A DNA stretch of 64,000 nucleotides from Planctomycetota bacterium (lineage in GTDB: Bacteria; Planctomycetota; Phycisphaerae; Phycisphaerales; UBA1924), in assembly GCA_024280755.1 (NCBI GenBank), contig JAJRPN010000039.1, forward strand, positions 118,079 through 182,078, in the 5' to 3' direction. The notes under the pieces were generated by a model, which was not told the DNA's origin, ran no database searches, and worked only from the letters and a program-made list of their open reading frames with translations. The translations under genes and the position numbers were made by a program. Shown piece after piece: positions 25,290 to 34,186 of the stretch (position 1 is its first letter; every line of letters starts with the position of its first letter).

Positions 25290-26839
25290 TGTATCACCTC
25301 ATCGAGGGCCTCGCTGATCTCGGCGATCAACTCATCAATATCTTTTCGGCGAACCCCGCTGGCACCCACCGCAACACGCGCAACCCACCGCTCCGAGACC
25401 GATGCAGGATTATTGCACTCATCCATAATGGGCACCACCGTATGTGAGATCATCACCCGCCTGCGATCATTCACCCGCTCGATCAATCGTTCGGTAAGTT
25501 CACTCTCGCCGATCACCCGAAAGCACACCAGCCCGAGCGAACGATCTGTAGCCATACTCAGCCGAGGCTCAGCATGAACGAATGCCTCCACTACCTTGGC
25601 CAGCTCAATATGATGGCGTATATGCTCCTTGAGCCCATCGATCCCAAAGTACCGGATCACAAACCACAGCTTGAGCGCCCGCATCCTCCTGCCCAAAGGC
25701 ACATGCCAATCGCGATAATCGATCACCGCACCAGATTCACTCTCCGCATTGCGCAAATACGCCGGGGTGATGTTCATCGAGTCGGTCAAAGCCTTGCGAT
25801 CGCGCACCCAGAAGAGATCACAATCGAAGTTGGTCAACAGCCATTTATGGGGATTAATACACAACGAATCCGCAGCTTCGACCCCATCGAGTACAAACCT
25901 GTTCTCTTCGCATACCGCAGCAGCCCCGGCCCACGCCGCATCGACATGCAGCCAAGGACGATCGGCATCAGGAAGTTTGGCGAGTTCTTGGCCAATTGCT
26001 TTGAGGGGATCAAACGCACCCGTCGATGTTGTTCCTTGTGTGGTCGACACCAAACAAGGTGTCAACCCAGCAGCCATGTCTTCTCGGATCGCACGCAACA
26101 ACGCATCGACATCCATCCGCAAATGCTCATCAACTTCAATTAACCGAACCCGCGAACGATCTTCGGGATCATCAGCCAAGCCGGCGACCATCGCTGCTTT
26201 GAGAATCGACGAGTGGGCCTGGGTCGAGGTGTACACCGTCATGGTCGATCGATCTCGCCCGCTCTTCACTTTTCTTTTTCGAGCTGCAACCAACGCTGCC
26301 ACCGCTGCCTCGCTAGCGGTCCCCTGGATGCACCCGCCGCCACCTGTATTCTCGCCTGAAGCACTGTCGAACCGAAACACATCGGGCAGCCCAAACATCT
26401 GGGCGCACCAATCCATCATCTTCATCTCGATCTCGGTCGCGCTGGGCGATGTCGACCAGAGCATCCCATTGATATTAAGCACCGACGCGACCAACTCGCC
26501 CATCACGCCGGGCATCGATGAGCTACACGGGAAATAGGCAAAGAACCGTGGCGACTGCCAGTGCATCAAGCCCGGCTCGACGATCTGCTCAAGATCTTCG
26601 ATCACTTGACCCCACTGCTCGGCTTCCATCCCGTTGCTGGGAGGCTCATCGGGCAACATCGCCCCGATCTGCCCTGGCTCAACTGCTTGCGAGACATCAC
26701 GATCTTGCAACGAATCCATATAGCGCATCGCCCATTGTGCAAGCGAGTCGATTGTTTTTGTGAACTCCGCAGCTTCAAAGCCTCGCATTGCGGGTGGGAT
26801 CATTTCATCTTTTTGCGCATTTGTGGCTCTATCACTCAT
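25286..26839 (-). CDS. PLP-dependent group II amino acid decarboxylase
   Basis: A 517-residue aromatic-L-amino-acid decarboxylase-like enzyme. GGAG lies seven bases before ATG 26839. Family blocks are HWQSPRFFAYFPCSSSMPG near 93-111, ENTGGGGCIQGTASEA at 163-178, HVDAAWAG at 298-305 and the PLP lysine in CINPHKWLLTNFDCD (Lys332). The substrate could be tyrosine, tryptophan, phenylalanine, DOPA or another amino acid; the sequence does not decide. It is translationally coupled to the downstream lipoprotein gene, an unusual partnership. Bacterial homologues make biogenic amines or feed secondary metabolism. Confidence 0.9.
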   Translation of the reverse strand: MSDRATNAQKDEMIPPAMRGFEAAEFTKTIDSLAQWAMRYMDSLQDRDVSQAVEPGQIGAMLPDEPPSNGMEAEQWGQVIEDLEQIVEPGLMHWQSPRFFAYFPCSSSMPGVMGELVASVLNINGMLWSTSPSATEIEMKMMDWCAQMFGLPDVFRFDSASGENTGGGGCIQGTASEAAVAALVAARKRKVKSGRDRSTMTVYTSTQAHSSILKAAMVAGLADDPEDRSRVRLIEVDEHLRMDVDALLRAIREDMAAGLTPCLVSTTQGTTSTGAFDPLKAIGQELAKLPDADRPWLHVDAAWAGAAAVCEENRFVLDGVEAADSLCINPHKWLLTNFDCDLFWVRDRKALTDSMNITPAYLRNAESESGAVIDYRDWHVPLGRRMRALKLWFVIRYFGIDGLKEHIRHHIELAKVVEAFVHAEPRLSMATDRSLGLVCFRVIGESELTERLIERVNDRRRVMISHTVVPIMDECNNPASVSERWVARVAVGASGVRRKDIDELIAEISEALDEVIQ

Positions 26840-27262
26840 AAACAAGCTCCAATTGATACAGTTTACCCTTGCAATGCTTCGCGATATCTGGTAGGGTGGA
26901 TTTGTTCAGTTCTCGAATGCCGTGGGGGTATTTGAGGCACGCCGCGAGATCTTTTTACGGTGTACTCAATCTGTGACCAACTCTATGACCAGTTCATGGA
27001 GATAATCTGCTCACACACAAGTACAACTTGATTTCGTGCTCTGCACACTGGCCTTTCGGGTCGGCAACTCGTTGCCTACTCCGCTCGCCAGCGGTCTCAA
27101 TGCGTGCGTCTTCATTTTTTCCCACGATAGTGTTGGCGATTTTGCCAACCATTCAACTCGTGTGGGGTTGGGTGCGAGTGTCTGTTGATTTGTAGCTGGG
27201 GTCTCGTTGAGTGAACTTGCGTTCACTCAATGCTCGAACTACACAACTTGTGTGGGTCAACA
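26840..27262. other. Intergenic region with a perfect hairpin
   Basis: A 423-base gap between divergent genes. The only structure I see is a perfect inverted repeat at 27207-27230: TTGAGTGAAC, loop TTGC, GTTCACTCAA, 33 bases before the start of the FG-GAP gene. It could be an operator or an mRNA leader hairpin. The short frame inside (27011-27226, minus) has no signal or motif and I do not annotate it. Confidence 0.5.
27207..27230 (+). promoter_or_regulatory. Perfect 10-bp inverted repeat upstream of FG-GAP gene
   Basis: TTGAGTGAAC and GTTCACTCAA surround a four-base loop. The symmetry suits a dimeric repressor site or an RNA hairpin in the leader. No second copy was seen elsewhere in the window. 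Confidence 0.4.
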
Positions 27263-29032
27263 ATGCAGTTTTATACTCCTCGTCCATCCATCGCGCTCGC
27301 GTCTGCGATCGCCCTTGGATCACTCATTTCAAACACCAACGCTCAAATCGCATTCAGCAACTATGCGGTCGATGCCGGGCTCGAAGATGCCACCCGACTC
27401 GTCTCTGTTGGCGGCATCTACAGCATGATGACCGGCGGCGGCGTTACCGGCGATTTTAACAACGACGGCTTCGACGATATCTTCATGCTTGCTGGTGGCG
27501 AATATGCTGATCATCTCTATCTCAACAACCAGGACGGAACATTTACGGATAAGGCTTCGCAATGGGGCGTTGATTTGTTCCAGCACGCATCGGGCGCGTC
27601 GGCTGTCGACTTCAACAACGATGGCTATCTTGATATCTTTGTTACCTCGTTTGGACCATCAGAAAACTCTGCAGCCGCTGGCAACTTCAAACTCTTCCGA
27701 AACAACGGCCCAGACCAAAGCGGGCAATGGTCCTTCACCGATGTTGCCCAACTCTGCGGCGTCAATCGGCTCTTCGAGACCTACACCGACGGGCTTGGAT
27801 CGGCATGGGGCGACTACGACCTCGATGGAGATCTCGATCTCTATATCTGCGCTTACGAAGACACACGGGCAGGAAATCGGCTCTTTCGCAACGATGGCGA
27901 AAACGCAAAGGGACAATGGACATTCACAGATGTCACCGATGAGGCTGGGCTGAGCTTTACCGGCGTCGCAGGGTTTGATCCGCAACTCGTCGATATGAAC
28001 GGCGACAAATACCCAGACCTTATCGTCGTTGCAGATGCAGGAACATCCCAATACTTTGTCAACAATGGCGACGGCACATTCACCAATCGGACAAACACTG
28101 TCCAAGATATCCACACGGCAATCGGTATGGGCATCGACATCGGTGATCTCAACAACGATGGCCTACTCGACATGTACATCACTTCGGTCACCTACACATT
28201 TAGTGATGGACCGGGTAACCTGATGCTTATCCAAAACGAAGACGGCTCGTTTAGCAACCACGCACGCAGCGCCCAAACATATCGCGGCTATTGGGGATGG
28301 GGAGCCATCATGACCGATCTCGATCATGATGGAGATCGCGATCTGATCGAAACCAACGGGTTTGTAGGCACTTTCTCAGGCAAGCCTTCAGTTATCTTTG
28401 AGAACCTTGGTGATGGCACACTTTTTAACGAAGTCGCACACGACTCTGGTTTCTTTCACAACGCCCAAGGGCGAGGGCTCGTCCGCTTAGATATCGAGAA
28501 CGATGGCGACATTGATGTCGTCATCTTCAACAGCAATGTCAACATGAGCCTCTTCCGCAACGAACTCATTACCAACGAGACCCCAGCCGATAAGAACTGG
28601 ATCCGCGTCAAGCTCAACACCGCAGCTCGCGATTCGCTCGCACCCGCAGGCATCGGCGCGATGATCAAAGTCACCACAGGCTCGACGACCCAAATCCTGC
28701 CGATGCACTGCGGCTCAAGCCATTGCTCATCGTCAACCATCGAAGTCCATACAGGGCTTGCCCAAGCAACAACCATCGACACACTCCGCATCGAATGGCC
28801 AGATGGATCGTTCACGACCCGCACCAATGTTGCAGCAAACCAAGTGCTCACCATCGACGCTTCATCACACCCGGCAGACTACAACAACGACACGGTGGTC
28901 GATGTCAACGATGTTTTCGCCTTCGTGGCAAGCCTGAGTTCCCAAAGCCTCGTCGCCGATCACAACGGCGACATGCAACTCAACTACTTCGATATCTCTG
29001 CGTTCATTGCCGATTACTATGCCGCACCATAA
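27263..29032 (+). CDS. Secreted FG-GAP/CRTAC-like protein with dockerin-type end
   Basis: A 589-residue exported beta-propeller protein. The start at ATG 27263 gives a signal peptide (MQFYTPRPSIAL...SNTNAQ). Seven or so FG-GAP/VCBS repeats follow, each with a calcium-type D-x-[DN]-x-D-G turn (DFNNDGFDDIFML, DFNNDGYLDIFVT, DYDLDGDLDLYI, DLNNDGLLDMYI, DIENDGDIDVVIF). An ASPIC/UnbV-type end is present (IRIEWPDGSFTT, TLRIEWPDGS). The last 55 residues are dockerin-like (DYNNDTVVDVNDVFAFVASL, NYFDISAFIADYY) but end AAP, not GCP. It is probably an extracellular binding or adhesion protein. A strong terminator follows. Confidence 0.88.
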   Translation: MQFYTPRPSIALASAIALGSLISNTNAQIAFSNYAVDAGLEDATRLVSVGGIYSMMTGGGVTGDFNNDGFDDIFMLAGGEYADHLYLNNQDGTFTDKASQWGVDLFQHASGASAVDFNNDGYLDIFVTSFGPSENSAAAGNFKLFRNNGPDQSGQWSFTDVAQLCGVNRLFETYTDGLGSAWGDYDLDGDLDLYICAYEDTRAGNRLFRNDGENAKGQWTFTDVTDEAGLSFTGVAGFDPQLVDMNGDKYPDLIVVADAGTSQYFVNNGDGTFTNRTNTVQDIHTAIGMGIDIGDLNNDGLLDMYITSVTYTFSDGPGNLMLIQNEDGSFSNHARSAQTYRGYWGWGAIMTDLDHDGDRDLIETNGFVGTFSGKPSVIFENLGDGTLFNEVAHDSGFFHNAQGRGLVRLDIENDGDIDVVIFNSNVNMSLFRNELITNETPADKNWIRVKLNTAARDSLAPAGIGAMIKVTTGSTTQILPMHCGSSHCSSSTIEVHTGLAQATTIDTLRIEWPDGSFTTRTNVAANQVLTIDASSHPADYNNDTVVDVNDVFAFVASLSSQSLVADHNGDMQLNYFDISAFIADYYAAP

Positions 29033-29056
29033 CGCATAACCCCGCACCCACACGGG

Positions 29057-29106
29057 CCACGGATGACACATACCCTCCCTCGGGTCATGCGTCATCCGTG
29101 GTTTTT
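29057..29106 (+). terminator. Rho-independent terminator of FG-GAP gene
   Basis: Stem CCACGGATGAC (29057-29067) and GTCATCCGTGG (29091-29101) around a 23-base loop with its own small stem, then TTTTT. It lies 25 bases after the stop and also separates the convergent gene. Confidence 0.88.
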
Positions 29107-29129
29107 CATGCCTTCGTTTCTATGCCCAA

Positions 29130-31088
29130 CTATTCAGGGCATCCCTGAGCGTACAGCTGTAAAAATGTGCTGATATCAAAGAAGTTAAACGAGCCATCGA
29201 ATGCTAAATCCGCATCACCAACCTGATCCGCAAACCGTTGAAGGAATGCCGAGACATCAAAGAAGTTCAGCTCACCATACGGCTTGGCATAATCAACCGC
29301 ACTACACGGGCTCCCAGGCCCACGCGCCAGGTTCGCGCCAACCGTAATATTCAACCCGAACACATCCAATGCGCCGGCTTCAAAGACGACCGGCCCAGAG
29401 ACGCCATCCTCATCAAGTGGTGGTTCGAGTGGAAGCGACTTGATTGTCATTACGCCATCATCACCAACGACAGCAACCCCGCCCTTCGAGTTGATCAGAT
29501 CTTCGAGTTCAAACAATGCCGACAATCCATCTTGCCCAGCAAACACAGGCACCGCGAACGATGATTCGACGCCTTCTGCCCCGATGGTATCGATAAACGA
29601 AATCCGCAAGAGCCCATCATTCTCAGCAATCCCCTCAACCGCAAGCAACGGAAACCGCTTGACATCCGGGAACCAGTTTTTTACAGGCGTCGCGATAATA
29701 TTGGCTGTCCAGTTGGTAAACGAGAAACAAACCCGGTCGATGTTCCAGCCGCAATCAATCAACTCTTGATTCACGACCATGCACACCTCGCCAACAATGC
29801 GGTTGCCCACGATATTCCTTGGCGGGACACTCTTTGCCGTTTTTTTGAATAAGTTGATCGTCTTGGGAGGCGGCCCGGGCTTGGTGAATGTCATCGATTC
29901 AAAGGCATCTTTGATCAGCTTTGCCTTCGACTCGGCGTTCCTCGCTACACCCTTGCTCTCGCCACCATGCACGATTTCAATAACATTTCCATCCGCATCA
30001 CAGAGCTTGACAACGATCTCCCAGTTCACATTGGCGGGGATAACCGTGTCGCAAACCTCGACCCAAAAACATCCGATCGGGATACCGCCGCCACGGTACG
30101 GCGGGCAGTTCACCGGCTTCTCGGGTATGTCCTCAGGCCCGATCGACCCAAACCCGATCATTGGGAACGGATCAAGCGGATCGCCAGACCCAAGCTTTAG
30201 AGCATCGATCGTGTCGCCTTGAAAGAGTTTGAGTCCGGTGTCACCAGGATACAGAAGCAGATGGCTCCCCGCAGTCCCCGACATATAAATATCTCCCCCG
30301 ACACGCCCAGGCGTCAATGACCGCTGGCGAATCTCACTCCCGCTCTCGCCGACACTCAACTGGCTCACCGTAAAATAAATCAAACCGCCCTCGGCTGGGT
30401 CAGCGGGATCGACCACGCCATCGCCGCCATCTTCTAATCCAAACATCGCCAAGCCATCAAGATCGTCCGCGGGAATAAGCCCGAGATCACGCGCACGAAT
30501 CGTGCGCGTGATTGTGCCAGGAACCCCCATCACCACACTCAACACATCCGCGCCCGACCATCCATTGGCCAGTAAAGTCGGTGAACCCGATTCGAGCGAG
30601 AAATACACCCGCGCCCCAAACAACCCAAGCGGATTATCAATCGCATCGATCGACTCATCGGGTGATGTCAGCATCCCCATATCCGTCTCGTTATATGCAA
30701 GCAGATGCCCAACCACGCCAGACTCAAGCCCATATACATCCGCACCGTTCATTGGGAACTGCGCCCGGATCGGCGTCCCGGGCTGACCCATTGCTGAGTT
30801 ATCAACCGAGAACAAAAACGGGTATCTCGATATCCCATTGGGCGAAGACCTGTACTGCCCGCTATCAAACGCATCGATATTGTCGCCAAGAACAAGCCCA
30901 AAGTCGTTCGTAATAGCCACAGAGACATTCGTCCCGAGCCCGCCATTAAACAACCCAGATTGATCCGGGCTCGCGTTCACCGCTGAACCCGGCGCACCAG
31001 AGCTGAACAACTCATGTGAAAAATCTACCTGCCCATGTGATACAGCGCACATACTGGCCAATACCAAACCGATTCCTATGTGTTTCAT
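29130..31088 (-). CDS. Secreted protein with GC-type dockerin tail
   Basis: A 652-residue exported protein. GGAGGG lies six bases before ATG 31088, followed by a signal peptide (MKHIGIGLVLASMCAVSHGQ). The body has many beta-rich repeats of the form GxxxGD(N/T)IDAF or GxDVxxL (LGDNIDAFDSG, ADVYGLESG, GDTIDALKLGSG), as in planctomycete proteins that wrap a repeated beta unit; I know no name for it. A C-terminal region (LNFFDVSAFLQRF, FNFFDISTFLQLYAQGCPE) is a double dockerin-like motif ending Gly-Cys-Pro-Glu, characteristic of the GC-type dockerin family. It is probably extracellular or surface-attached; ligand unknown. Confidence 0.82.
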   Translation of the reverse strand: MKHIGIGLVLASMCAVSHGQVDFSHELFSSGAPGSAVNASPDQSGLFNGGLGTNVSVAITNDFGLVLGDNIDAFDSGQYRSSPNGISRYPFLFSVDNSAMGQPGTPIRAQFPMNGADVYGLESGVVGHLLAYNETDMGMLTSPDESIDAIDNPLGLFGARVYFSLESGSPTLLANGWSGADVLSVVMGVPGTITRTIRARDLGLIPADDLDGLAMFGLEDGGDGVVDPADPAEGGLIYFTVSQLSVGESGSEIRQRSLTPGRVGGDIYMSGTAGSHLLLYPGDTGLKLFQGDTIDALKLGSGDPLDPFPMIGFGSIGPEDIPEKPVNCPPYRGGGIPIGCFWVEVCDTVIPANVNWEIVVKLCDADGNVIEIVHGGESKGVARNAESKAKLIKDAFESMTFTKPGPPPKTINLFKKTAKSVPPRNIVGNRIVGEVCMVVNQELIDCGWNIDRVCFSFTNWTANIIATPVKNWFPDVKRFPLLAVEGIAENDGLLRISFIDTIGAEGVESSFAVPVFAGQDGLSALFELEDLINSKGGVAVVGDDGVMTIKSLPLEPPLDEDGVSGPVVFEAGALDVFGLNITVGANLARGPGSPCSAVDYAKPYGELNFFDVSAFLQRFADQVGDADLAFDGSFNFFDISTFLQLYAQGCPE

Positions 31089-31223
31089 GTCAACCCTCCG
31101 TTGAGCCGAGGTTATTCTCGGACTAGACAAAAGGTATCATAAACCGATCTCAACGCAAGAATAAAAATCGACAAAACCATCCATTTTACGGCAGACCACC
31201 CTGAATCTCGCTCAAAACAAGCT

Positions 31224-32483
31224 CTATTCTTCGATATCCGAGCGGATCCGCTGCGTCACATCTTTCGGCTTGCCGCCTGTCCGCAGCTCTTCGAACAGCC
31301 TGATATAAGTCTCATACCGAATCGCCGAGACCTCACCCGCCTCCACAGCACCCTTGACCGCACACCCAGGCTCATGATCGTGCGCACAATCCGTGAACTT
31401 GCACGAATGCACGAACTGCTCAAACTCAGGGAACAACCAACGCAGCTCATCGGGTGACATCTCGGCCAATCCAAAGAACCGAACGCCCGGCGTATCAATC
31501 ACTTTGATCCCCGGCTCAATGAAGTGCATCGCGCTCGCTGTGGTTGTGTGCCGACCGCGGTTATCCGTCTCGCGCACAGTCTTGGTTGCGATCCCAAGCG
31601 AGCTATCGAGCGCGTTCGCCAGCGAACTCTTGCCTACGCCCGAATGCCCAACAAACGCACAGATTTTTCCAGCGAGCAGCTTGCGCAAGCCATCAACCCG
31701 AACACTCGAATCATCGCCAGGCACCGCAGCGCAAACAGCAATCGGAATCCCCGCCTGCTCATACGGCTCAAGCACCTTGAGCGCCTCGTCGAGTTCATCA
31801 GCGGGCATCAAGTCCGCCTTGTTCACCGCGATCATCGGCTTGCAATCGCCCCACTCGATCGCGACAAGATACCGATCAATCAATCTCGGATGCAACGGCG
31901 GCGACACCACCGACACCACAATCACCACCACATCAACATTCGCCGCGACTACCCGTTCTTTGTGCGTGTCATGCGAATCAGGCCTTGCCAACTTTGAATC
32001 CCGAGGCAACACACTCACCACCTCATGCTCGACCGCATCGGCAGCGATATCAAGTTCAGTAATCAACACGCGATCCCCAACAGCAATCCCATCCTGCTGA
32101 CGCCCCGCCAACTCCGCGCTGAGCCGACACAAAATATGCTTTGATAAATCTGCCCCGTCGCACCCGCTTGGCAACACCGTCGCCCGCCGACGCGTGAGCC
32201 CCACAACCAACCCCTCTGTCATTGGCTTGGCATCTGCATCCTTCTGTGCTTTCTTGTGCGAAAAATCCCTTTCGACCAATCGCAAAACCCAATCATCGAG
32301 CGGGTCCGCTCGGCGTTTACCACGATTGAGCCGCTCGCCATCGTCCGTCTCACGAGACTTCGACCCCCGGCGTTTCTGCGCATCCGATCGCTGCTTGCGG
32401 GCCTCGGTATAGAGCCGATCCCGATCATCTTTGGAGAGCGATTCAAGGATGGATTCGAGTTTTTGGCGTTGATGCTTATTCAC
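31224..32483 (-). CDS. rsgA: Ribosome small-subunit-dependent GTPase RsgA
   Basis: Circularly permuted GTPase that acts in late 30S assembly and has ribosome-stimulated activity. The order of motifs is G4 first (NKADLM), then G1 (GHSGVGKSSLANAL) and G3 (DTPGVRFFG), as in RsgA. The N-terminal OB domain appears around 90-170 (GLVVGLTRRRATVLP), and the C-terminal zinc region carries CKFTDCAHDHEPGC. The start is GTG at 32483. The first 75 residues are a charged extension rich in Lys, Arg and Asp (KQRSDAQKRRG) not present in E. coli RsgA; it probably touches rRNA. It stands alone on this strand. Confidence 0.94.
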   Translation of the reverse strand: MNKHQRQKLESILESLSKDDRDRLYTEARKQRSDAQKRRGSKSRETDDGERLNRGKRRADPLDDWVLRLVERDFSHKKAQKDADAKPMTEGLVVGLTRRRATVLPSGCDGADLSKHILCRLSAELAGRQQDGIAVGDRVLITELDIAADAVEHEVVSVLPRDSKLARPDSHDTHKERVVAANVDVVVIVVSVVSPPLHPRLIDRYLVAIEWGDCKPMIAVNKADLMPADELDEALKVLEPYEQAGIPIAVCAAVPGDDSSVRVDGLRKLLAGKICAFVGHSGVGKSSLANALDSSLGIATKTVRETDNRGRHTTTASAMHFIEPGIKVIDTPGVRFFGLAEMSPDELRWLFPEFEQFVHSCKFTDCAHDHEPGCAVKGAVEAGEVSAIRYETYIRLFEELRTGGKPKDVTQRIRSDIEE

Positions 32484-32554
32484 AGCATCATTGTTGGCGG
32501 CCCAACTCTCCCAAACATGATTGATCTTCCGATGCCAACGAAATCACTCCCGTC

Positions 32555-32808
32555 GCCTCCCCCGGGCTTCCGGGGGAGGTGGCGAACGAAGTGAGGCGGA
32601 GGGGGTCTTCTCTTCATCCTTATATACAGCGGGTGCCCTGTTTTGACCCGAAGGGCAAAGCAGGTCTTGCATGAACTCATACGACTCATGCTCTCGAAGA
32701 ACCTGCTTCACTCTTCGAGGTGAAGCAGGGCACCAGATACCAAATGCAAGCCAAAGCCCCCCTCCGTCACGCTGCGCGTGCCACCTCCCCCGGAAGCCCG
32801 GGGGAGGC
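32555..32808. repeat. Palindromic repeat, family A, with a second palindrome inside
   Basis: Outer arms are family A as at 5820-5968: GCCTCCCCCGGGCTTCCGGG on the left and CCCGGAAGCCCGGGGGAGGC on the right (these are the outer 20 bases of each). The element is 254 bases instead of 149 because another inverted repeat (32632-32734) occupies its centre. It fills the gap between divergent rsgA and kbl and ends 48 bases before the kbl start, so it may overlap the kbl promoter. Confidence 0.85.
32632..32734. repeat. GGTGCCCTG-type palindrome nested in family A element
   Basis: Left arm starts GGTGCCCTG (32632) and ends AAGCAGGT (32665); right arm starts ACCTGCTT (32701) and ends CAGGGCACC (32734). 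The inner parts of the arms are only partly complementary. The outer words match the lone unit at 4449-4484. One palindrome sitting inside another suggests that the first served as an insertion target. Confidence 0.7.
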
Positions 32809-32855
32809 GAAAGATACCTCCTACAATCCACCACATACTTTCAGGAGACCCGCCG

Positions 32856-34175
32856 ATGAACACCCAAACCACCGATTCCCCCTTCGCTGCCCGTACCCAA
32901 GAAACCCTCGACACACTCGCAGCTGCCGGACAGATGAAGATTCTTCAGACGCTCGATTCCCCCATGGACGCCACTGTCACCATGATCGATGCTGATGGCT
33001 CTCGCCACGAACGCATCTGCATGTGCTCGAACAACTACCTTGGGCTCGCCAATCACCCGGCTGTCGTCGAAGCCGGGATCGAAGCACTCCGCACCTACGG
33101 CGCAGGCACCGCTTCCGTCCGCTTCATCTGTGGCACATTCGCTCCGCACCTGACACTCGAAAAAACCATCGCCACCTACATGGGCACCGAGGCAAGCTAC
33201 ACCTTCGTCTCCTGCTGGAACGCGACCGAAGCACTCTTCCCCACCGTCTGCGAAGCTGGCGACATCATCATCTCGGATGAACTCAACCACGCCTGCATCA
33301 TCGACGCGATGCGACTCACACCCGTCATCAAGAAGGGCGTCAAGAAAGGCATCTACAAACACTCGGACATGAACTCTGTTAAAGAAGTCCTCGAAAAAGC
33401 CAAGAACAACCCCGAAGTCACCGGCCAAATCTGGCTCATCACCGACGGCATCTTCTCGATGGAAGGCGACATCGCCAACCTCCCAGAACTCCGAAAACTC
33501 TGCGACCAATACAACGCCTTGCTCATCGTCGACGACTCCCACGCCCACGGCGTACTGGGCAAAACCGGACGAGGCACACACGAACATTACAACATGTGCC
33601 CCCCATATCCTTCATCCAACTCTTGTCCCTCCCCCGTCCCGACGGGGGAGGTGTCCGCGTCTTCGCGGACGGAGGGGGTCTTCAATCCCGCCCTCGGCCT
33701 AGTAGACATCTTCACCGGCACACTCGGCAAAGGACTCGGCGGCGGAGCCGGCGGCTTCATCGCAGCCTCCCAACAACTCATCGACCTCATCATCCAACGC
33801 GGCCGACCAACACTTTTCTCCAACGCCCTCCCCGTCACCGTCGCCGCCAGCGCAAACACCGCGATCCAAACACTGATGGCCGAGCCCGATCGCGTGCAGA
33901 AGCTCAAGGACATTACGAGATACTGCCGCGAGCAGATCAAGAACCACACCGAGTTCGATGTCCTCGAATCCCCCACCGCCATCTGCCCCATCATCGTCGG
34001 CCCCACCGAAAAGGCCATCGCCATGTCCAAACAACTCCTCGAACACAACATCTTCGTCATCGGCTTCGGCTTCCCCGTCGTCCCCGAAGGCGAAGCAAGA
34101 CTCCGCATCCAAATGTCCGCCGCCCACACCGAGGCCCATGTCGACCAGCTCGTCGAGGCGTTGAAAAAGCTATAG
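32856..34175 (+). CDS. kbl: Glycine C-acetyltransferase (2-amino-3-ketobutyrate CoA ligase) with repeat-encoded insert
   Basis: PLP enzyme of the alpha-oxoamine synthase family that cleaves 2-amino-3-ketobutyrate with CoA to glycine and acetyl-CoA, the second step after Tdh. AGGAG lies eight bases before ATG 32856. Family blocks: SNNYLGLANHPAVV, GTASVRFICGTFAPHLTLE, DELNHACIID, LLIVDDSHAHGVLGKTGRG, and FTGTLGKGLGGGAGG with the PLP lysine (Lys292). At 439 residues it is about 40 longer than E. coli Kbl. About 33 extra residues (248-280, bases 33597-33695) lie between THEHYNM and LVDIFTG and are encoded largely by a family A palindromic unit. The reading frame is kept. Whether the enzyme is active is not known. 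Confidence 0.9.
   Translation: MNTQTTDSPFAARTQETLDTLAAAGQMKILQTLDSPMDATVTMIDADGSRHERICMCSNNYLGLANHPAVVEAGIEALRTYGAGTASVRFICGTFAPHLTLEKTIATYMGTEASYTFVSCWNATEALFPTVCEAGDIIISDELNHACIIDAMRLTPVIKKGVKKGIYKHSDMNSVKEVLEKAKNNPEVTGQIWLITDGIFSMEGDIANLPELRKLCDQYNALLIVDDSHAHGVLGKTGRGTHEHYNMCPPYPSSNSCPSPVPTGEVSASSRTEGVFNPALGLVDIFTGTLGKGLGGGAGGFIAASQQLIDLIIQRGRPTLFSNALPVTVAASANTAIQTLMAEPDRVQKLKDITRYCREQIKNHTEFDVLESPTAICPIIVGPTEKAIAMSKQLLEHNIFVIGFGFPVVPEGEARLRIQMSAAHTEAHVDQLVEALKKL
33628..33682. repeat. Family A palindromic unit inside kbl
   Basis: CCTCCCCC-GTCCCGAC-GGGGGAGG (33628-33651, hairpin) is followed by a second hairpin (GTCCGCG/CGCGGAC) and GGAGGGGGTCTT at 33671-33682. Order and ends match a single arm of the element at 5820, with hairpin loops changed. 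It encodes the sequence PVPTGEVSASSRTEGVF in kbl. Confidence 0.85.
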
Positions 34176-34186
34176 AGGAAATTTGA

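Noticed and set aside
27011..27226. Short minus-strand frame in the gap before the FG-GAP gene
   Set aside because: No start signal, no motif and no coding pattern.
32841..33587. Minus-strand frame opposite kbl
   Set aside because: Phe/Asp/Val-rich shadow of a conserved PLP enzyme gene.
10518..34175. tdh and kbl as one operon
   Set aside because: They lie 21 kb apart on opposite strands; only the pathway link remains.
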